Of a stretch of 8,761 nucleotides of DNA, positions 1 to 6,383 are shown piece after piece. Source of the stretch: Acidimicrobiaceae bacterium (GTDB lineage: Bacteria > Actinomycetota > Acidimicrobiia > Acidimicrobiales > UBA10347); the NCBI GenBank assembly GCA_003485885.1, contig DNHM01000203.1, positions 1 to 8,761 on the forward strand, given 5' to 3'. Position 1 is the stretch's first letter. Each line of letters starts with the position of its first letter. Both the position numbers and the translations under genes were made by a program. The notes beneath the pieces were generated by a model. It was not told where the DNA came from and did no database searches. It was given only the letters and a program-made list of their open reading frames with translations.

Positions 1-195
1 GCTCAAAGTCGCACAAATCCGCGAGTAGAGCGAACCTCGACCTGGGTAGAGACGTAACTGAGATACTGCTAGAAGCGGCGATGACGCTCTGAGACCGCAC
101 CTCTGCCACCATCCGGCGCTGAGGGATAACAGGCGTCTCACGTTTAACCCGGCAAACAAATCCCGTTTGGCCCCGCGTGCCTCAAATCGCGAAAC
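1..195. other. Left-edge intergenic DNA, no gene seen
   Basis: I find no convincing reading frame or RNA gene in this stretch. It lies downstream of the minus-strand tRNA-Val terminator, so it may be the 3' flank of whatever gene lies outside the window. Both strands carry frequent stops and no ribosome binding site followed by a sustained frame. Confidence 0.5.
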
Positions 196-225
196 TGGCG
201 GCTCTCGAACAGTCGAGAACCGCCA
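196..225 (-). terminator. Hairpin terminator after tRNA-Val
   Basis: Inverted repeat with 13-bp arms around a 4-base loop. Read on the minus strand, the arm TGGCGGTTCTCGA pairs with TCGAGAGCCGCCA, with one G-U wobble. On the plus strand the same position would be a C-A mismatch, so the structure fits minus-strand RNA better. It begins 20 bases after the tRNA 3' end. The trailing T-run is short (GTTTCG), so it is a likely but not textbook intrinsic terminator. Confidence 0.7.
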
Positions 226-245
226 CTTTCCAACGATTTTATGAG

Positions 246-319
246 TGCGCCATGAGGGACTTGAACCCCCGACCCCCTGCGCGTCATGCAGGTGCTCTAG
301 CCAACTGAGCTAATGGCGC
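246..319 (-). tRNA. tRNA-Val (anticodon GAC)
   Basis: A full cloverleaf of 74 nt can be drawn on the minus strand. The acceptor stem GCGCCAT pairs with ATGGCGC. The D stem is GCTC/GAGC. The anticodon stem CCTGC/GCAGG encloses the loop ATGACGC, which gives anticodon GAC and decodes the valine codons GUC and GUU. The T stem GGGGG/CCCTC encloses TTCAAGT. The discriminator is A, as is usual for tRNA-Val. The 3' CCA is not encoded, so it would be added after transcription. A terminator hairpin follows and an extended -10 promoter precedes it, so it appears to be an independent unit. Confidence 0.95.
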
Positions 320-330
320 CAGAGCGCATG

Positions 331-339
331 ATGTTAGCA
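331..339 (-). promoter_or_regulatory. Extended -10 promoter element for tRNA-Val
   Basis: On the minus strand the sequence TGCTAACAT combines an extended -10 TG with the hexamer TAACAT (TAnnnT type). It would place the transcription start about 5 bases before the mature tRNA 5' end. No good -35 match is present at 17-18 bases, which is tolerable for an extended -10 promoter. Confidence 0.45.
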
Positions 340-398
340 GAAAATCATCGCTGCCCACCCCAATTGGTGCACTCGAAATTGATTGTTTGTCGAAGATG

Positions 399-1484
399 TC
401 AGCTTCGGTTCACAAATGGCGCCGCCAGAATGCCAAGGACACCACCGGCGCCGGTAATCCAGAGTCCGATATCGCCGCTGGTACTGATCACATCACCCGC
501 CTGAGCGAGTCCTTGGGCCTGCCATTGCGCTGCGTAACGATTACTGAGATCACCGATGTCGATCATGCTGAACACGACAGCGCCGACGATTACGGCTCCA
601 CCGAGGAAAGCCAGGATCGCCCAGTTGAGCTGCTTCGGCACACCCATGAAGAACAAGATGCCAGCCAGGATCAGCACACCACCAGCGATGGCGGTGATCA
701 GGCCACTCGAATCGAAACCAGGTACTTCGATAATGGCTCTCTCTGCGCCATTACTCCCGACAACAGAACCCTTGCCCCACTGCAACAGGCTTCCAGCAAT
801 TGCCGCCGCACCAGCCACGAGAGCCATAAGGCCAGACGTTCCGCTCGACGCCTTGGCCGCTGGGGCCGCCGGCGCTACCGGCGTTTGGAAGTTCAACGGT
901 GGAGACACTGCCGTATACGTAATGCCTCCGGGCCCCTGCTCAGGCATTGCCGATGGAGGCGCACCAGGCGCTGGCGGCATACCGCTCGGCGCAGACGGCA
1001 TCGGCGGCATGCTCGGAGGGCTCGTTGGAGGTGCCCCCGGTGATGGCGGAATGCCCGGCCGTTGAATGACCGTCGCTCCGCCAGAGGCTGCCGGCAGCCC
1101 CTGCGCAATCGTGGCCCTAGGGTCGATGGAGTCGGGTGTGAGCGGCATACCGTCTGCCACCCCGCCGCTTGTAGCGGCGGCAGCACTTGCTGGGGCGCCG
1201 TCGATGGTGCTCTTGGCATCGCTCATGGCTTCGGGAGTACCTCCCAGGGAGCCCACGCCAGCATCGGCAGCGGCCGACGCTTCGTCGCCGACACGGTCTG
1301 CCTCGGCCCGGAGCCGGTCAGCAAGCGACGATTTGGGGGCAACCGCAGCCGACACAGCCGGGTCTGGCTCGGCAGATTTCACATAATCAGGGTGCAACTC
1401 CGGCGGATAGAAACGCCCGTCGGACGCCTTCCACCAATCGGGCGTCTCTTGGACGTCGCTGCCATGTGTTGGGGTGTTGGACAT
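399..1484 (-). CDS. Proline-rich membrane protein with N-terminal Trp-Trp motif and four C-terminal helices
   Basis: Predicted 361-residue membrane protein of unknown function. Near the N terminus (residues 16-28) it has the motif DWWKASDGRFYPP. Short motifs of this kind recur at the N termini of actinobacterial membrane proteins (from memory, function unknown). Residues about 40-110 are Ala/Asp-rich, including a short charged stretch near 54-70. Residues about 140-205 are a low-complexity Pro/Gly/Ala/Met/Ser region that looks like a disordered linker. The C-terminal third has four hydrophobic segments at about 217-236, 261-281, 286-308 and 338-356. The start ATG has a ribosome binding site GAGGAG about eight bases upstream. 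The gene lies between two tRNA genes on the same strand, 46 bases after tRNA-Cys. No enzymatic motif is visible. Overlapping frames on the other strand are shadows. Confidence 0.85.
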   Translation of the reverse strand: MSNTPTHGSDVQETPDWWKASDGRFYPPELHPDYVKSAEPDPAVSAAVAPKSSLADRLRAEADRVGDEASAAADAGVGSLGGTPEAMSDAKSTIDGAPASAAAATSGGVADGMPLTPDSIDPRATIAQGLPAASGGATVIQRPGIPPSPGAPPTSPPSMPPMPSAPSGMPPAPGAPPSAMPEQGPGGITYTAVSPPLNFQTPVAPAAPAAKASSGTSGLMALVAGAAAIAGSLLQWGKGSVVGSNGAERAIIEVPGFDSSGLITAIAGGVLILAGILFFMGVPKQLNWAILAFLGGAVIVGAVVFSMIDIGDLSNRYAAQWQAQGLAQAGDVISTSGDIGLWITGAGGVLGILAAPFVNRS

Positions 1485-1530
1485 TTAGCCGCTCCTCGAA
1501 ACAACCTCGGAGCGGCCAAATATAACCCAG

Positions 1531-1605
1531 AGCGCCCGATCGGATTTGAACCGATGACTGTACGGCTTTGCAGGCCGTTCCCTTGGGCCGCTCGGGCACG
1601 GACGC
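1531..1605 (-). tRNA. tRNA-Cys (anticodon GCA)
   Basis: A 75-nt cloverleaf on the minus strand. The acceptor stem GCGTCCG pairs with CGGGCGC, with one G-U pair. The D stem is three base pairs, CCC/GGG. The anticodon stem ACGGC/GCCGT encloses CTGCAAA, giving anticodon GCA. The T stem ATCGG/CCGAT encloses TTCAAAT. The discriminator base is T (U73), the identity base expected for tRNA-Cys. The CCA end is not encoded. The variable region is six bases. The membrane protein gene follows 46 bases downstream on the same strand, with no clear terminator between, so read-through is possible. Confidence 0.93.
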
Positions 1606-1749
1606 TTGCGCTGGGCCGAAGCCCGTTGCAGCAGCACACCATAGCCGGTATGCGGGGTCCTTTTGGGTTGATATTCGTCACTTTTCTTGCGGACGGGTCG
1701 AAGCCGAATGTTGTAGCCAGTTCTCATGCCCTACCGTCGAGTGATCGTC

Positions 1750-1778
1750 TTGTATTTCACGGCGTCACCCACCAGAAT
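1750..1778 (+). promoter_or_regulatory. Candidate promoter for the glycosyltransferase gene
   Basis: TTGTAT (1750-1755) and CAGAAT (1773-1778) are separated by 17 bases and match the -35 and -10 consensus at 3/6 and 4/6 positions. This would start transcription near 1785, about 45 bases before the chosen GTG. The match is modest. Confidence 0.3.
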
Positions 1779-1790
1779 CACAGCGCTGAC

Positions 1791-1831
1791 GCAACAAGGA
1801 CGTTGGTGCTGCTGCAACAAGGATGTTGATG
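1791..1831 (+). repeat. Two-copy direct repeat over the ribosome binding site
   Basis: GCAACAAGGACGTTGGTG (1791-1808) recurs as GCAACAAGGATGTTGATG (1814-1831), 16 of 18 identical with a 23-base period. The second copy supplies the AAGGA Shine-Dalgarno and the G of the GTG start. The first copy holds an equivalent AAGGA...GTG in a different frame. Confidence 0.75.
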
Positions 1832-2622
1832 TGACCAGCCAACCCAACTCATTTCAGCCACCGGCCGGAGCAGGCAGGGTGTCTTCGGTTGCGCTCGCCA
1901 TTCCCGCCTACAACGAGGCCGACGGCATAGCCGGATTTCTTACCGACATGGACGCCGTTCTCGATGCATGCAGCGGTCAGCACTGGTTTGTCGTGGTGAA
2001 CGATGTATCGACCGACGACACCGCCGAGGTGCTCAAGTCAGTGGACTCACAACTCGCCGGCACGTTGATTGCCGAGACCAACCAGGTCAACTCTGGGCAT
2101 GGGCCAACGGTGCTCAATGCCTACCGGCGAGCGTTGCAGACCGGCGCCGAATGGATCTTGCAAGTCGACGGCGACGGCCAGTTCGAAGCCGAAGACATAG
2201 AGCTGCTCTTCCGCCACGCCGAAGCCGGCGCCGCCATCGTGACCGGCGAACGCGAAATTCGCTTCGATCCCTGGTACCGCAAAGTTGTTACTGGAGCGCT
2301 TCCGTTGGCGCTACGCACTGCATTCAAGGTGAACCGACGCGATATCAACTGCCCGTTCCGGCTGTACCGGGCCGACATCCTGCCAGCCATTCTCGATCAA
2401 GTACCCGCTGACTCGCTCACACCCCACGTGCTCATGACCGTCCTCGAAGACCGCAGCGGCCACCGCCATGTTGAGATCCCTGTGCAACATCGCCCACGCC
2501 GTGGCGACACCGAGGTCGGCACCACCTGGGGCGATGCCAAGGATCTCCTGATCCCCAAAAAGCTGCTGCGCTTCCTCAAAGACGCCGCCATTCAGCTCGT
2601 CGGTTTCCGCCGCAGTCTCTGA
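1831..2622 (+). CDS. Glycosyltransferase family 2 (dolichyl-phosphate-mannose-synthase-like)
   Basis: 263-residue GT-A fold glycosyltransferase that would move a sugar from a nucleotide-activated donor to a lipid or glycan acceptor. Donor and acceptor cannot be read from the sequence. Visible family features are the first strand ALAIPAYNEADG (21-32), a second strand ending in NDVSTDDT (57-64), the segment NSGHGPTVLNAY (87-98), the metal-binding DxD as DGDGQ (113-117), and CPFRLYR (174-180). There are no transmembrane segments, so the protein should be cytosolic or peripheral at the membrane. I chose GTG 1831 because AAGGA lies seven bases upstream and the family fold begins soon after. The frame stays open back to ATG 1726, but those 35 residues (with a CCC run) look non-coding. 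A GTG at 1879 is less likely. It stands alone on its strand, with no adjacent cell-envelope genes to suggest a pathway. Confidence 0.9.
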   Translation: MTSQPNSFQPPAGAGRVSSVALAIPAYNEADGIAGFLTDMDAVLDACSGQHWFVVVNDVSTDDTAEVLKSVDSQLAGTLIAETNQVNSGHGPTVLNAYRRALQTGAEWILQVDGDGQFEAEDIELLFRHAEAGAAIVTGEREIRFDPWYRKVVTGALPLALRTAFKVNRRDINCPFRLYRADILPAILDQVPADSLTPHVLMTVLEDRSGHRHVEIPVQHRPRRGDTEVGTTWGDAKDLLIPKKLLRFLKDAAIQLVGFRRSL

Positions 2623-2728
2623 TCGACCTCGCTGATCAGCGGCGCACATCTAGGAGCTATCCGGGATAACGCACCGGGCCATGACTGTGAGCTGCCGGCT
2701 ATCAATTAATTTACCCAATTTAGGTGAT

Positions 2729-2744
2729 TCGAACATTTGTTCGT
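2729..2744. promoter_or_regulatory. LexA binding site (SOS box) upstream of the HNH gene
   Basis: The core CGAACATTTGTTCG (2730-2743) has perfect 6-bp half-sites around TT. The 16-base site TCGAACATTTGTTCGT matches the mycobacterial LexA consensus TCGAAC-N4-GTTCGA at all but the last base. It sits 56 bases before the chosen HNH start, in an otherwise AT-rich leader. DNA-damage control of the downstream gene is the obvious inference. Similar boxes are reported at 13E12-family genes of Mycobacterium tuberculosis. Confidence 0.8.
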
Positions 2745-2769
2745 TTTCGAGGTCGGATTTGTGGCCAAA

Positions 2770-2797
2770 TTGTCAGACCCCTGTGTCAAAGTAGAAC
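2770..2797 (+). promoter_or_regulatory. Candidate promoter just upstream of the HNH start
   Basis: TTGTCA (2770-2775) and TAGAAC (2792-2797) are 16 bases apart. The -35 is a 5/6 match, while the -10 is weak. A start downstream of this -10 would give a leaderless or near-leaderless message for ATG 2800. If translation instead starts at GTG 2761, this element would lie inside the coding region and be spurious. Confidence 0.3.
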
Positions 2798-2799
2798 AC

Positions 2800-4098
2800 A
2801 TGGCCGCAGTCTTCGACATCAACACCGGATTCCGATCCAGCGCTGTCGCCACCATCAATGCTGGCCTCGAAACCATCACCGTCGCCGTTGCCACGCTTGG
2901 CCCGACCGAAGCTGTCGTCGAGCTGGAACGAGCACAACAACGACTAGCCGGGCTCAAACACCAGGTAATTGCCGATCACATTCACAGCGATGGCAACACC
3001 CGAGACGCCGAGAAACTGCTCGCCAACTCCAAGGCTTCGCGAAATACCAAACGACGCATCGTCAATCGGGCCAAAGCCGTCGGCCGAAACGCGTCGCTCG
3101 GCGACAAACTGGCCAACGACGAACTCTCCGAAGAACAACTCGATCTCATCGCCGACGCATCGGCGAAATCCAACGGGGCCGGAGCTGTCGACGAAACCTT
3201 GATCGCCGATATCGCAGCAGCGGACCCAGACAAAGGCCGATCTATCAAAGACGACTGGCTCGCAGCCCGAGCCTCCGTCGACGGAACCCAAACCGAACAC
3301 GACCGCCAACGAGCGCTCCGCCGTACCCAATCCTATAACTCGAAGAAAACTGGACTCGGCGTCACCACACTCGAAGGCGACAGCGTCTCCCAACGGGCAG
3401 TCAACGAAGCCATCGCCGCCCGATCCAAACAAATCTACAAACGCGACGGCGGACGCGACCTACCCACATCAAAGCACCCCCGAACCCGAGCCCAACGCGA
3501 ATACGACGCCGCCTACGAACTCATCTGCGGCGTCACCATCCGCCCCGACGGCAGCCCCACCCCAGAACCCGACTCGCCAACACCAGCCAACAAACCCACC
3601 AACCGGCTTGCCCGGCCTCGAGTCGTCATAACCATGACCCTCGACGAATTCATCGGCAACGACCCTGCACAAGTCGCCCGGCAGATCGGACTCGGCGTCA
3701 TCCCCCAATCAGTACTGGCCGGCTACGCCGAATACGCCGACATCATCGCTGCGCTCTTTGACGCCAACGGCGAACCCCTCTGGCTCGCACGCATGCAGCG
3801 CCACGCGTCCTCAGCCCAGTACCTCGCACTCGTCCTACGAGACCGAGGCTGTGTCCTGTGCGGCACCCCACCATCACAATGCGACGCACACCACCGAATC
3901 CCCTGGAACGCGCCGGCCAAAGGCAAAACCAATATCAACGAACTTGCACTCCTGTGCACCCTGTGCCACACCAAACTCCACGCCGACCACCACACCCTCT
4001 ACCAAGACCCGGCCAGCCGCCACTGGAAAATCAGGTCAGCACTCCCCCACGAGATTCCACCGGCACGACCCCAACACCCGCCACCGCAGCGAGAATGA
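2800..4098 (+). CDS. DUF222/13E12-type HNH endonuclease
   Basis: 432 residues from ATG 2800. The N-terminal two-thirds (about 1-330) is a charged, largely helical region like the DUF222 part of 13E12 REP-family proteins. It has the segment VELERAQQRLAGLKHQVIAD near residues 40-59 and a Pro/Thr-rich linker near 250-268. The C terminus carries a zinc-ribbon HNH nuclease: Cys351-x2-Cys354, then DAHHRIPW (362-369), Asn379/Asn380, Cys386-x2-Cys389-His390 and His394. The conserved cysteines, the His pair and the late His are present, so the site looks intact. HNH proteins cut or nick DNA, but the target and role of this family are not established. The start is uncertain. GTG 2761 is in frame with GAGG eight bases upstream and would add 13 residues. 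ATG 2800 overlaps a degenerate SOS-like half-site, resembling 13E12 gene starts. The SOS box suggests damage induction. It converges on the secreted protein gene downstream. Confidence 0.9.
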   Translation: MAAVFDINTGFRSSAVATINAGLETITVAVATLGPTEAVVELERAQQRLAGLKHQVIADHIHSDGNTRDAEKLLANSKASRNTKRRIVNRAKAVGRNASLGDKLANDELSEEQLDLIADASAKSNGAGAVDETLIADIAAADPDKGRSIKDDWLAARASVDGTQTEHDRQRALRRTQSYNSKKTGLGVTTLEGDSVSQRAVNEAIAARSKQIYKRDGGRDLPTSKHPRTRAQREYDAAYELICGVTIRPDGSPTPEPDSPTPANKPTNRLARPRVVITMTLDEFIGNDPAQVARQIGLGVIPQSVLAGYAEYADIIAALFDANGEPLWLARMQRHASSAQYLALVLRDRGCVLCGTPPSQCDAHHRIPWNAPAKGKTNINELALLCTLCHTKLHADHHTLYQDPASRHWKIRSALPHEIPPARPQHPPPQRE

Positions 4099-4115
4099 CG
4101 ATCACCATGAGAAAA

Positions 4116-4155
4116 CACAGACTGTGCACATGACGTGTCATGTGCACAGTCTGTG
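4116..4155. terminator. Perfect 19-bp inverted repeat between convergent genes
   Basis: CACAGACTGTGCACATGAC (4116-4134) and its exact reverse complement (4137-4155) are separated only by GT. It starts 17 bases after the HNH stop and 47 bases beyond the stop of the convergent secreted protein gene. On the minus strand it is followed by TTTTC, so it best fits an intrinsic terminator for the minus-strand gene. On the plus strand there is no T-run. It may serve both directions. Confidence 0.75.
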
Positions 4156-4201
4156 GTCAATGCAACCGATTCATCCAGTGGCAGGTCCTCGTACCACCGG
4201 G

Positions 4202-4696
4202 TTATGCGGCAGGAGCAGCCTTGGGCGTTGAGCCACCACGGAGACCTCCGTGGCGACCTCCGTGATGACTGCGGCCTTCAGGACGTTCACCGTTGACCCG
4301 TGCCGTGACACGATCCTCGATCGATGCACTGATCTCTGCTGCCCGCTCGGCATCAATGTCGCCTGCAGCGATCTTGGTATCGAGGCGAGCCTGGGCATTG
4401 TCCACCAATGCATCGATCACCGTCTGGAGGTCAACACCTTGTGCGGCGGCGATATCGGCCACGGTCTGGCCGGCATCACGGGCGGCCTGCAGGTCTTCGT
4501 CTGACACACCCAGCACACTGGTGAGTGTGTCGACTGTCTCGGACCGACGTTCTGCTCGAGATTCTTGGCGCATCTCGATGCGCTGTTCACGAGTGAGATC
4601 ATCAGTGTCTTGGGCGAATGCACTCGGAGCGGCGATTGCGACACCGCCGCCCAGTGCGATCAATCCGATGAGACCTGATGCGATTGCCTTGTTCAT
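4202..4696 (-). CDS. Small secreted helical protein with His/Gly-rich tail
   Basis: 164 residues with a clear signal peptide: MNK followed by a hydrophobic core (residues 4-22) and a likely cleavage after SAFA (residue 28). The mature part starts with an acidic and then Arg/Glu-rich helix (30-55). It continues with the segment LTSVLGVSDEDLQAARDAG (58-76) and TVADIAAAQGVDLQTVIDAL (78-97). The pattern of 'LGV-x-EL...G.T.A.IA...GVD...V...L' recurs in small exported actinobacterial proteins of unknown role (from memory). The C terminus RSHHGGRHGGLRGG (142-155) could bind metal, but that is inference. ATG 4696 is preferred because it begins the signal peptide. The frame extends 31 residues further upstream with non-coding-like composition. 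The ribosome binding site is a GA-rich tract without a strong core. Confidence 0.85.
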   Translation of the reverse strand: MNKAIASGLIGLIALGGGVAIAAPSAFAQDTDDLTREQRIEMRQESRAERRSETVDTLTSVLGVSDEDLQAARDAGQTVADIAAAQGVDLQTVIDALVDNAQARLDTKIAAGDIDAERAAEISASIEDRVTARVNGERPEGRSHHGGRHGGLRGGSTPKAAPAA

Positions 4697-4734
4697 GGTT
4701 CTTTTTCTTTCTTTGAGCTGGTGGTGATTGTTTC

Positions 4735-4763
4735 TGTATCTGTCCCCGCTGCTGCGACGACAA
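4735..4763 (-). promoter_or_regulatory. Candidate promoter for the small secreted protein gene
   Basis: On the minus strand TTGTCG (4763-4758) and GATACA (4740-4735) are 17 bases apart and lie about 40 bases before the start codon. The -35 is a reasonable match (4/6) and the -10 a poor one. Confidence 0.3.
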
Positions 4764-4914
4764 CCACCACTCTGGGCCCCCTCTTGCAAGGTCGTCTGAA
4801 GACCCGAGCAGGAGTGTGCAAGAGCCCAGTAAGACGCTTTACGCCCACTTGCCGCCTGCCCGGAAAAGCGCAGTTCTGGATGATCTGAACCGCTTCATTA
4901 CCCGAACGAACCCA

Positions 4915-4937
4915 AGTCCTGCCCTATGCGCAGGACT
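4915..4937. other. 8-bp hairpin in the gap after rsfS
   Basis: AGTCCTGC and GCAGGACT form a perfect stem around a seven-base loop. There is no T-run on either side, so it is not a standard terminator. It could attenuate read-through from nadD-rsfS or be chance. Confidence 0.4.
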
Positions 4938-5215
4938 GCGATTGTTGGGAACTACGGCGCCGGCAAGGCCGACGCCGATGCCACCACCGATGGATGCGCC
5001 CGACCTGCGCCAACTATCGAGAAGCCATGGAGCGACCGAGTCAGCATGCGGCCAGCACGATCGTGTAGCTCGATATATCGCGATCATTCATCATGCGACG
5101 GGTTGTCGCCCGAACCTTGCGCCGGGCTGTCACCTGTGCGCCCCCAACGCGACACATTCTTGGTCAAAGCATCAGCTGACGCACCCAGAAAGCTCCACTC
5201 AGCCGGCCCAGCCAG

Positions 5216-5240
5216 TTCAGATCAGATCAGATCAGGTCAA
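5216..5240. repeat. Five-base tandem repeat (ATCAG)
   Basis: Three exact ATCAG units (5221-5235) are flanked by the near-copies TTCAG and GTCAA, giving about five units in 25 bases. It lies 14 bases beyond the rsfS stop and is outside any coding region. It probably arose by slippage. Confidence 0.8.
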
Positions 5241-5253
5241 ACAGCTGGGTCGT

Positions 5254-5679
5254 TCAGCCTGCGGTTTCGGCCAGCGCTTGCCAGTCGAGTTGGTCGCAGT
5301 CTTTCCACAGGCGCTCGAGTTGGTAGAAGCCACGGGCTTCTTCGGAAAAGACGTGGACGACGAAGTCGCCGTAGTCCATCAGGACCCAATCCATCCCTTG
5401 TTGGCCTTCGAGGCGAATCGGCTTTGGGCCACCGACCAGTTTGACCTGATGTTCGACTTCGTTCACGATTGCCTTGACCTGACGGGAATTATTGCCGTTC
5501 GTGATCACGAAATATTCAGTGACCGCGATTGCATCGCCGACATCGAGCACCAGGGTTGCCGTCCCCAGTTTTGATTCGGCCGCAGCTGCAGCAACTGCTG
5601 CCCATGGGGCTTCTGCTGCGGCCAAGGATGCGACCACGGGGTCGATCATGTGTGCGGGGGCGCTTGATTCAGTACTCAC
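5254..5679 (-). CDS. rsfS: Ribosomal silencing factor RsfS
   Basis: 141-residue cytosolic protein of the RsfS/Iojap family. These proteins bind uL14 on the large ribosomal subunit and block subunit joining, lowering translation when nutrients are short. The family core is plain: ATLVLDVGDAIAVTEYFVI (41-59), NNSRQVKAIVNEVE (63-76), and WVLMDYGDFVVHVFSEEARGFY (98-119) followed by LERLW (121-125). The length is a little above the minimal family core because of an Ala-rich N-terminal helix. The start is GTG 5679, which overlaps the nadD stop as GTGA, with GAAGG upstream, so translation is probably coupled to nadD. An internal ATG at 5649 is the alternative. The longer frame upstream only reads through the end of nadD. 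Confidence 0.94.
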   Translation of the reverse strand: MSTESSAPAHMIDPVVASLAAAEAPWAAVAAAAAESKLGTATLVLDVGDAIAVTEYFVITNGNNSRQVKAIVNEVEHQVKLVGGPKPIRLEGQQGMDWVLMDYGDFVVHVFSEEARGFYQLERLWKDCDQLDWQALAETAG

Positions 5680-6287
5680 GGGGAACCTTCTTCGGCGGCA
5701 GGTGCATTGGTATGCCACTGCTCATAGATGTCTAGCGCCGAACGGGGCACAAGATAGTCAACGGGTTCGCCAGCGGCGAGACGTTCCCGAAGTAGTGAAC
5801 TCGATAAATCGACCAGTGGTGCCGCAATTCGCTCCACTGTCCAGCCAGGCGGGGCTTCTGACCCAAGATCGCCAGGGCGATCGACGACTCCAACGGTAAC
5901 CATGTCGCGCAGCTCGTCGTGCCGATGCCAGGTAGCCAGATCAGCAACGACATCGCTGCCGACGACAAGAACTAGCTCAGCGTCGGGATGCAACGCCCGC
6001 AGCTCTTCGACGGTATCAACCGTGTACGACGATCCGCCACGATCGATTTCGAGCGACGAAGCAATGAGGTCGTCGCGATCATTCGTGGCTGCAACAACCA
6101 TGGCGAGCCGCAGAGCAGAATCAGTAATCTGGCGAGTGCCAACCTTTTGCCACGGTTGGTGAGCGACCACGAAAAGGACCTGATCAAGCCGCAAACCGTG
6201 GGCCGCAGCGCTGGCCACGGCGAGGTGCCCAACGTGAATCGGGTCGAATGTTCCGCCGAAAATGCCAATCCGAGTCACGCGGAACAC
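5676..6287 (-). CDS. nadD: Nicotinate-nucleotide adenylyltransferase
   Basis: 203-residue enzyme that joins nicotinate mononucleotide and ATP to make deamido-NAD and pyrophosphate, the adenylylation step of NAD synthesis in the cytosol. The nucleotidyltransferase signature GGTFDPIHVGH is at residues 11-21, with the catalytic HxGH histidines at 18 and 21. Other family features are HQPWQK (43-48), SSYTVDT (87-93 approx.), VVGSD (108-112) with W120, and the late LSSSLLR (161-167) in place of the usual ISSTxIR, keeping the final Arg. Length is normal for the family. The start is GTG 6287, giving MFRVTRIGIF. A second in-frame GTG at 6278 would remove only three residues. It is the first gene of a two-gene unit with rsfS, a common pairing in bacteria. 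Confidence 0.95.
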   Translation of the reverse strand: MFRVTRIGIFGGTFDPIHVGHLAVASAAAHGLRLDQVLFVVAHQPWQKVGTRQITDSALRLAMVVAATNDRDDLIASSLEIDRGGSSYTVDTVEELRALHPDAELVLVVGSDVVADLATWHRHDELRDMVTVGVVDRPGDLGSEAPPGWTVERIAAPLVDLSSSLLRERLAAGEPVDYLVPRSALDIYEQWHTNAPAAEEGSP

Positions 6288-6354
6288 GCTTTCTCGGCCA
6301 AATAGCTACCCAAATGGAGAAGAATCACGTAAAAAGCCAAAAAGATGCTGGATT

Positions 6355-6383
6355 ACCTAGGGCAAGCTGTACTACTGTATCAA
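6355..6383 (-). promoter_or_regulatory. Candidate promoter for nadD-rsfS
   Basis: On the minus strand TTGATA (6383-6378) lies about 18 bases before TAGGTA, giving a fair -35 (5/6) and a weak -10. It would start transcription roughly 60 bases before nadD. Confidence 0.25.

Larger units (their letters stand above)
4790..5253. other. Intergenic gap with no convincing gene
   Basis: Reading frames exist on both strands here. The plus-strand ones run through rsfS and look like shadows. The minus-strand one (about 5087 to 4839) has a Gly-rich hydrophobic stretch, GASIGGGIGVGLAGAVV, but no ribosome binding site and no family I recognise. The gap also holds an 8-bp hairpin (4915-4937), two 10-bp palindromes (5056-5065 and 5071-5080) and a five-base tandem repeat next to the rsfS stop. 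It may contain a decayed gene or a small RNA, but neither is shown by the sequence alone. Confidence 0.5.

Noticed and set aside
387..1829. Several plus-strand frames across the membrane protein and tRNA-Cys (387-1043, 556-1065, 1062-1829)
   Set aside because: They are antisense shadows: Arg/His-rich or Gly/Pro-rich composition, no ribosome binding sites, and one runs straight through tRNA-Cys.
2944..3432. Minus-strand 162-residue frame inside the HNH gene
   Set aside because: It is antisense to a well-supported gene, and its Gly/Val/Phe-rich composition reflects the codon use of the real frame.
2800..4098. HNH gene as a homing endonuclease inside an intron or part of a mobile element
   Set aside because: No intron-like boundaries, transposase or terminal repeats are seen. 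The DUF222-type N terminus and SOS box fit the free-standing 13E12-like family.
4926..5444. Plus-strand frame starting MRRTAIVGNYGAGKAD, which looks like a P-loop
   Set aside because: The motif ends GKA, not GKS or GKT, no further NTPase motifs follow, and the frame runs antisense into rsfS.
4816..5574. 252-residue plus-strand frame
   Set aside because: Its second half is antisense to rsfS and its first half has no recognisable family or ribosome binding site.
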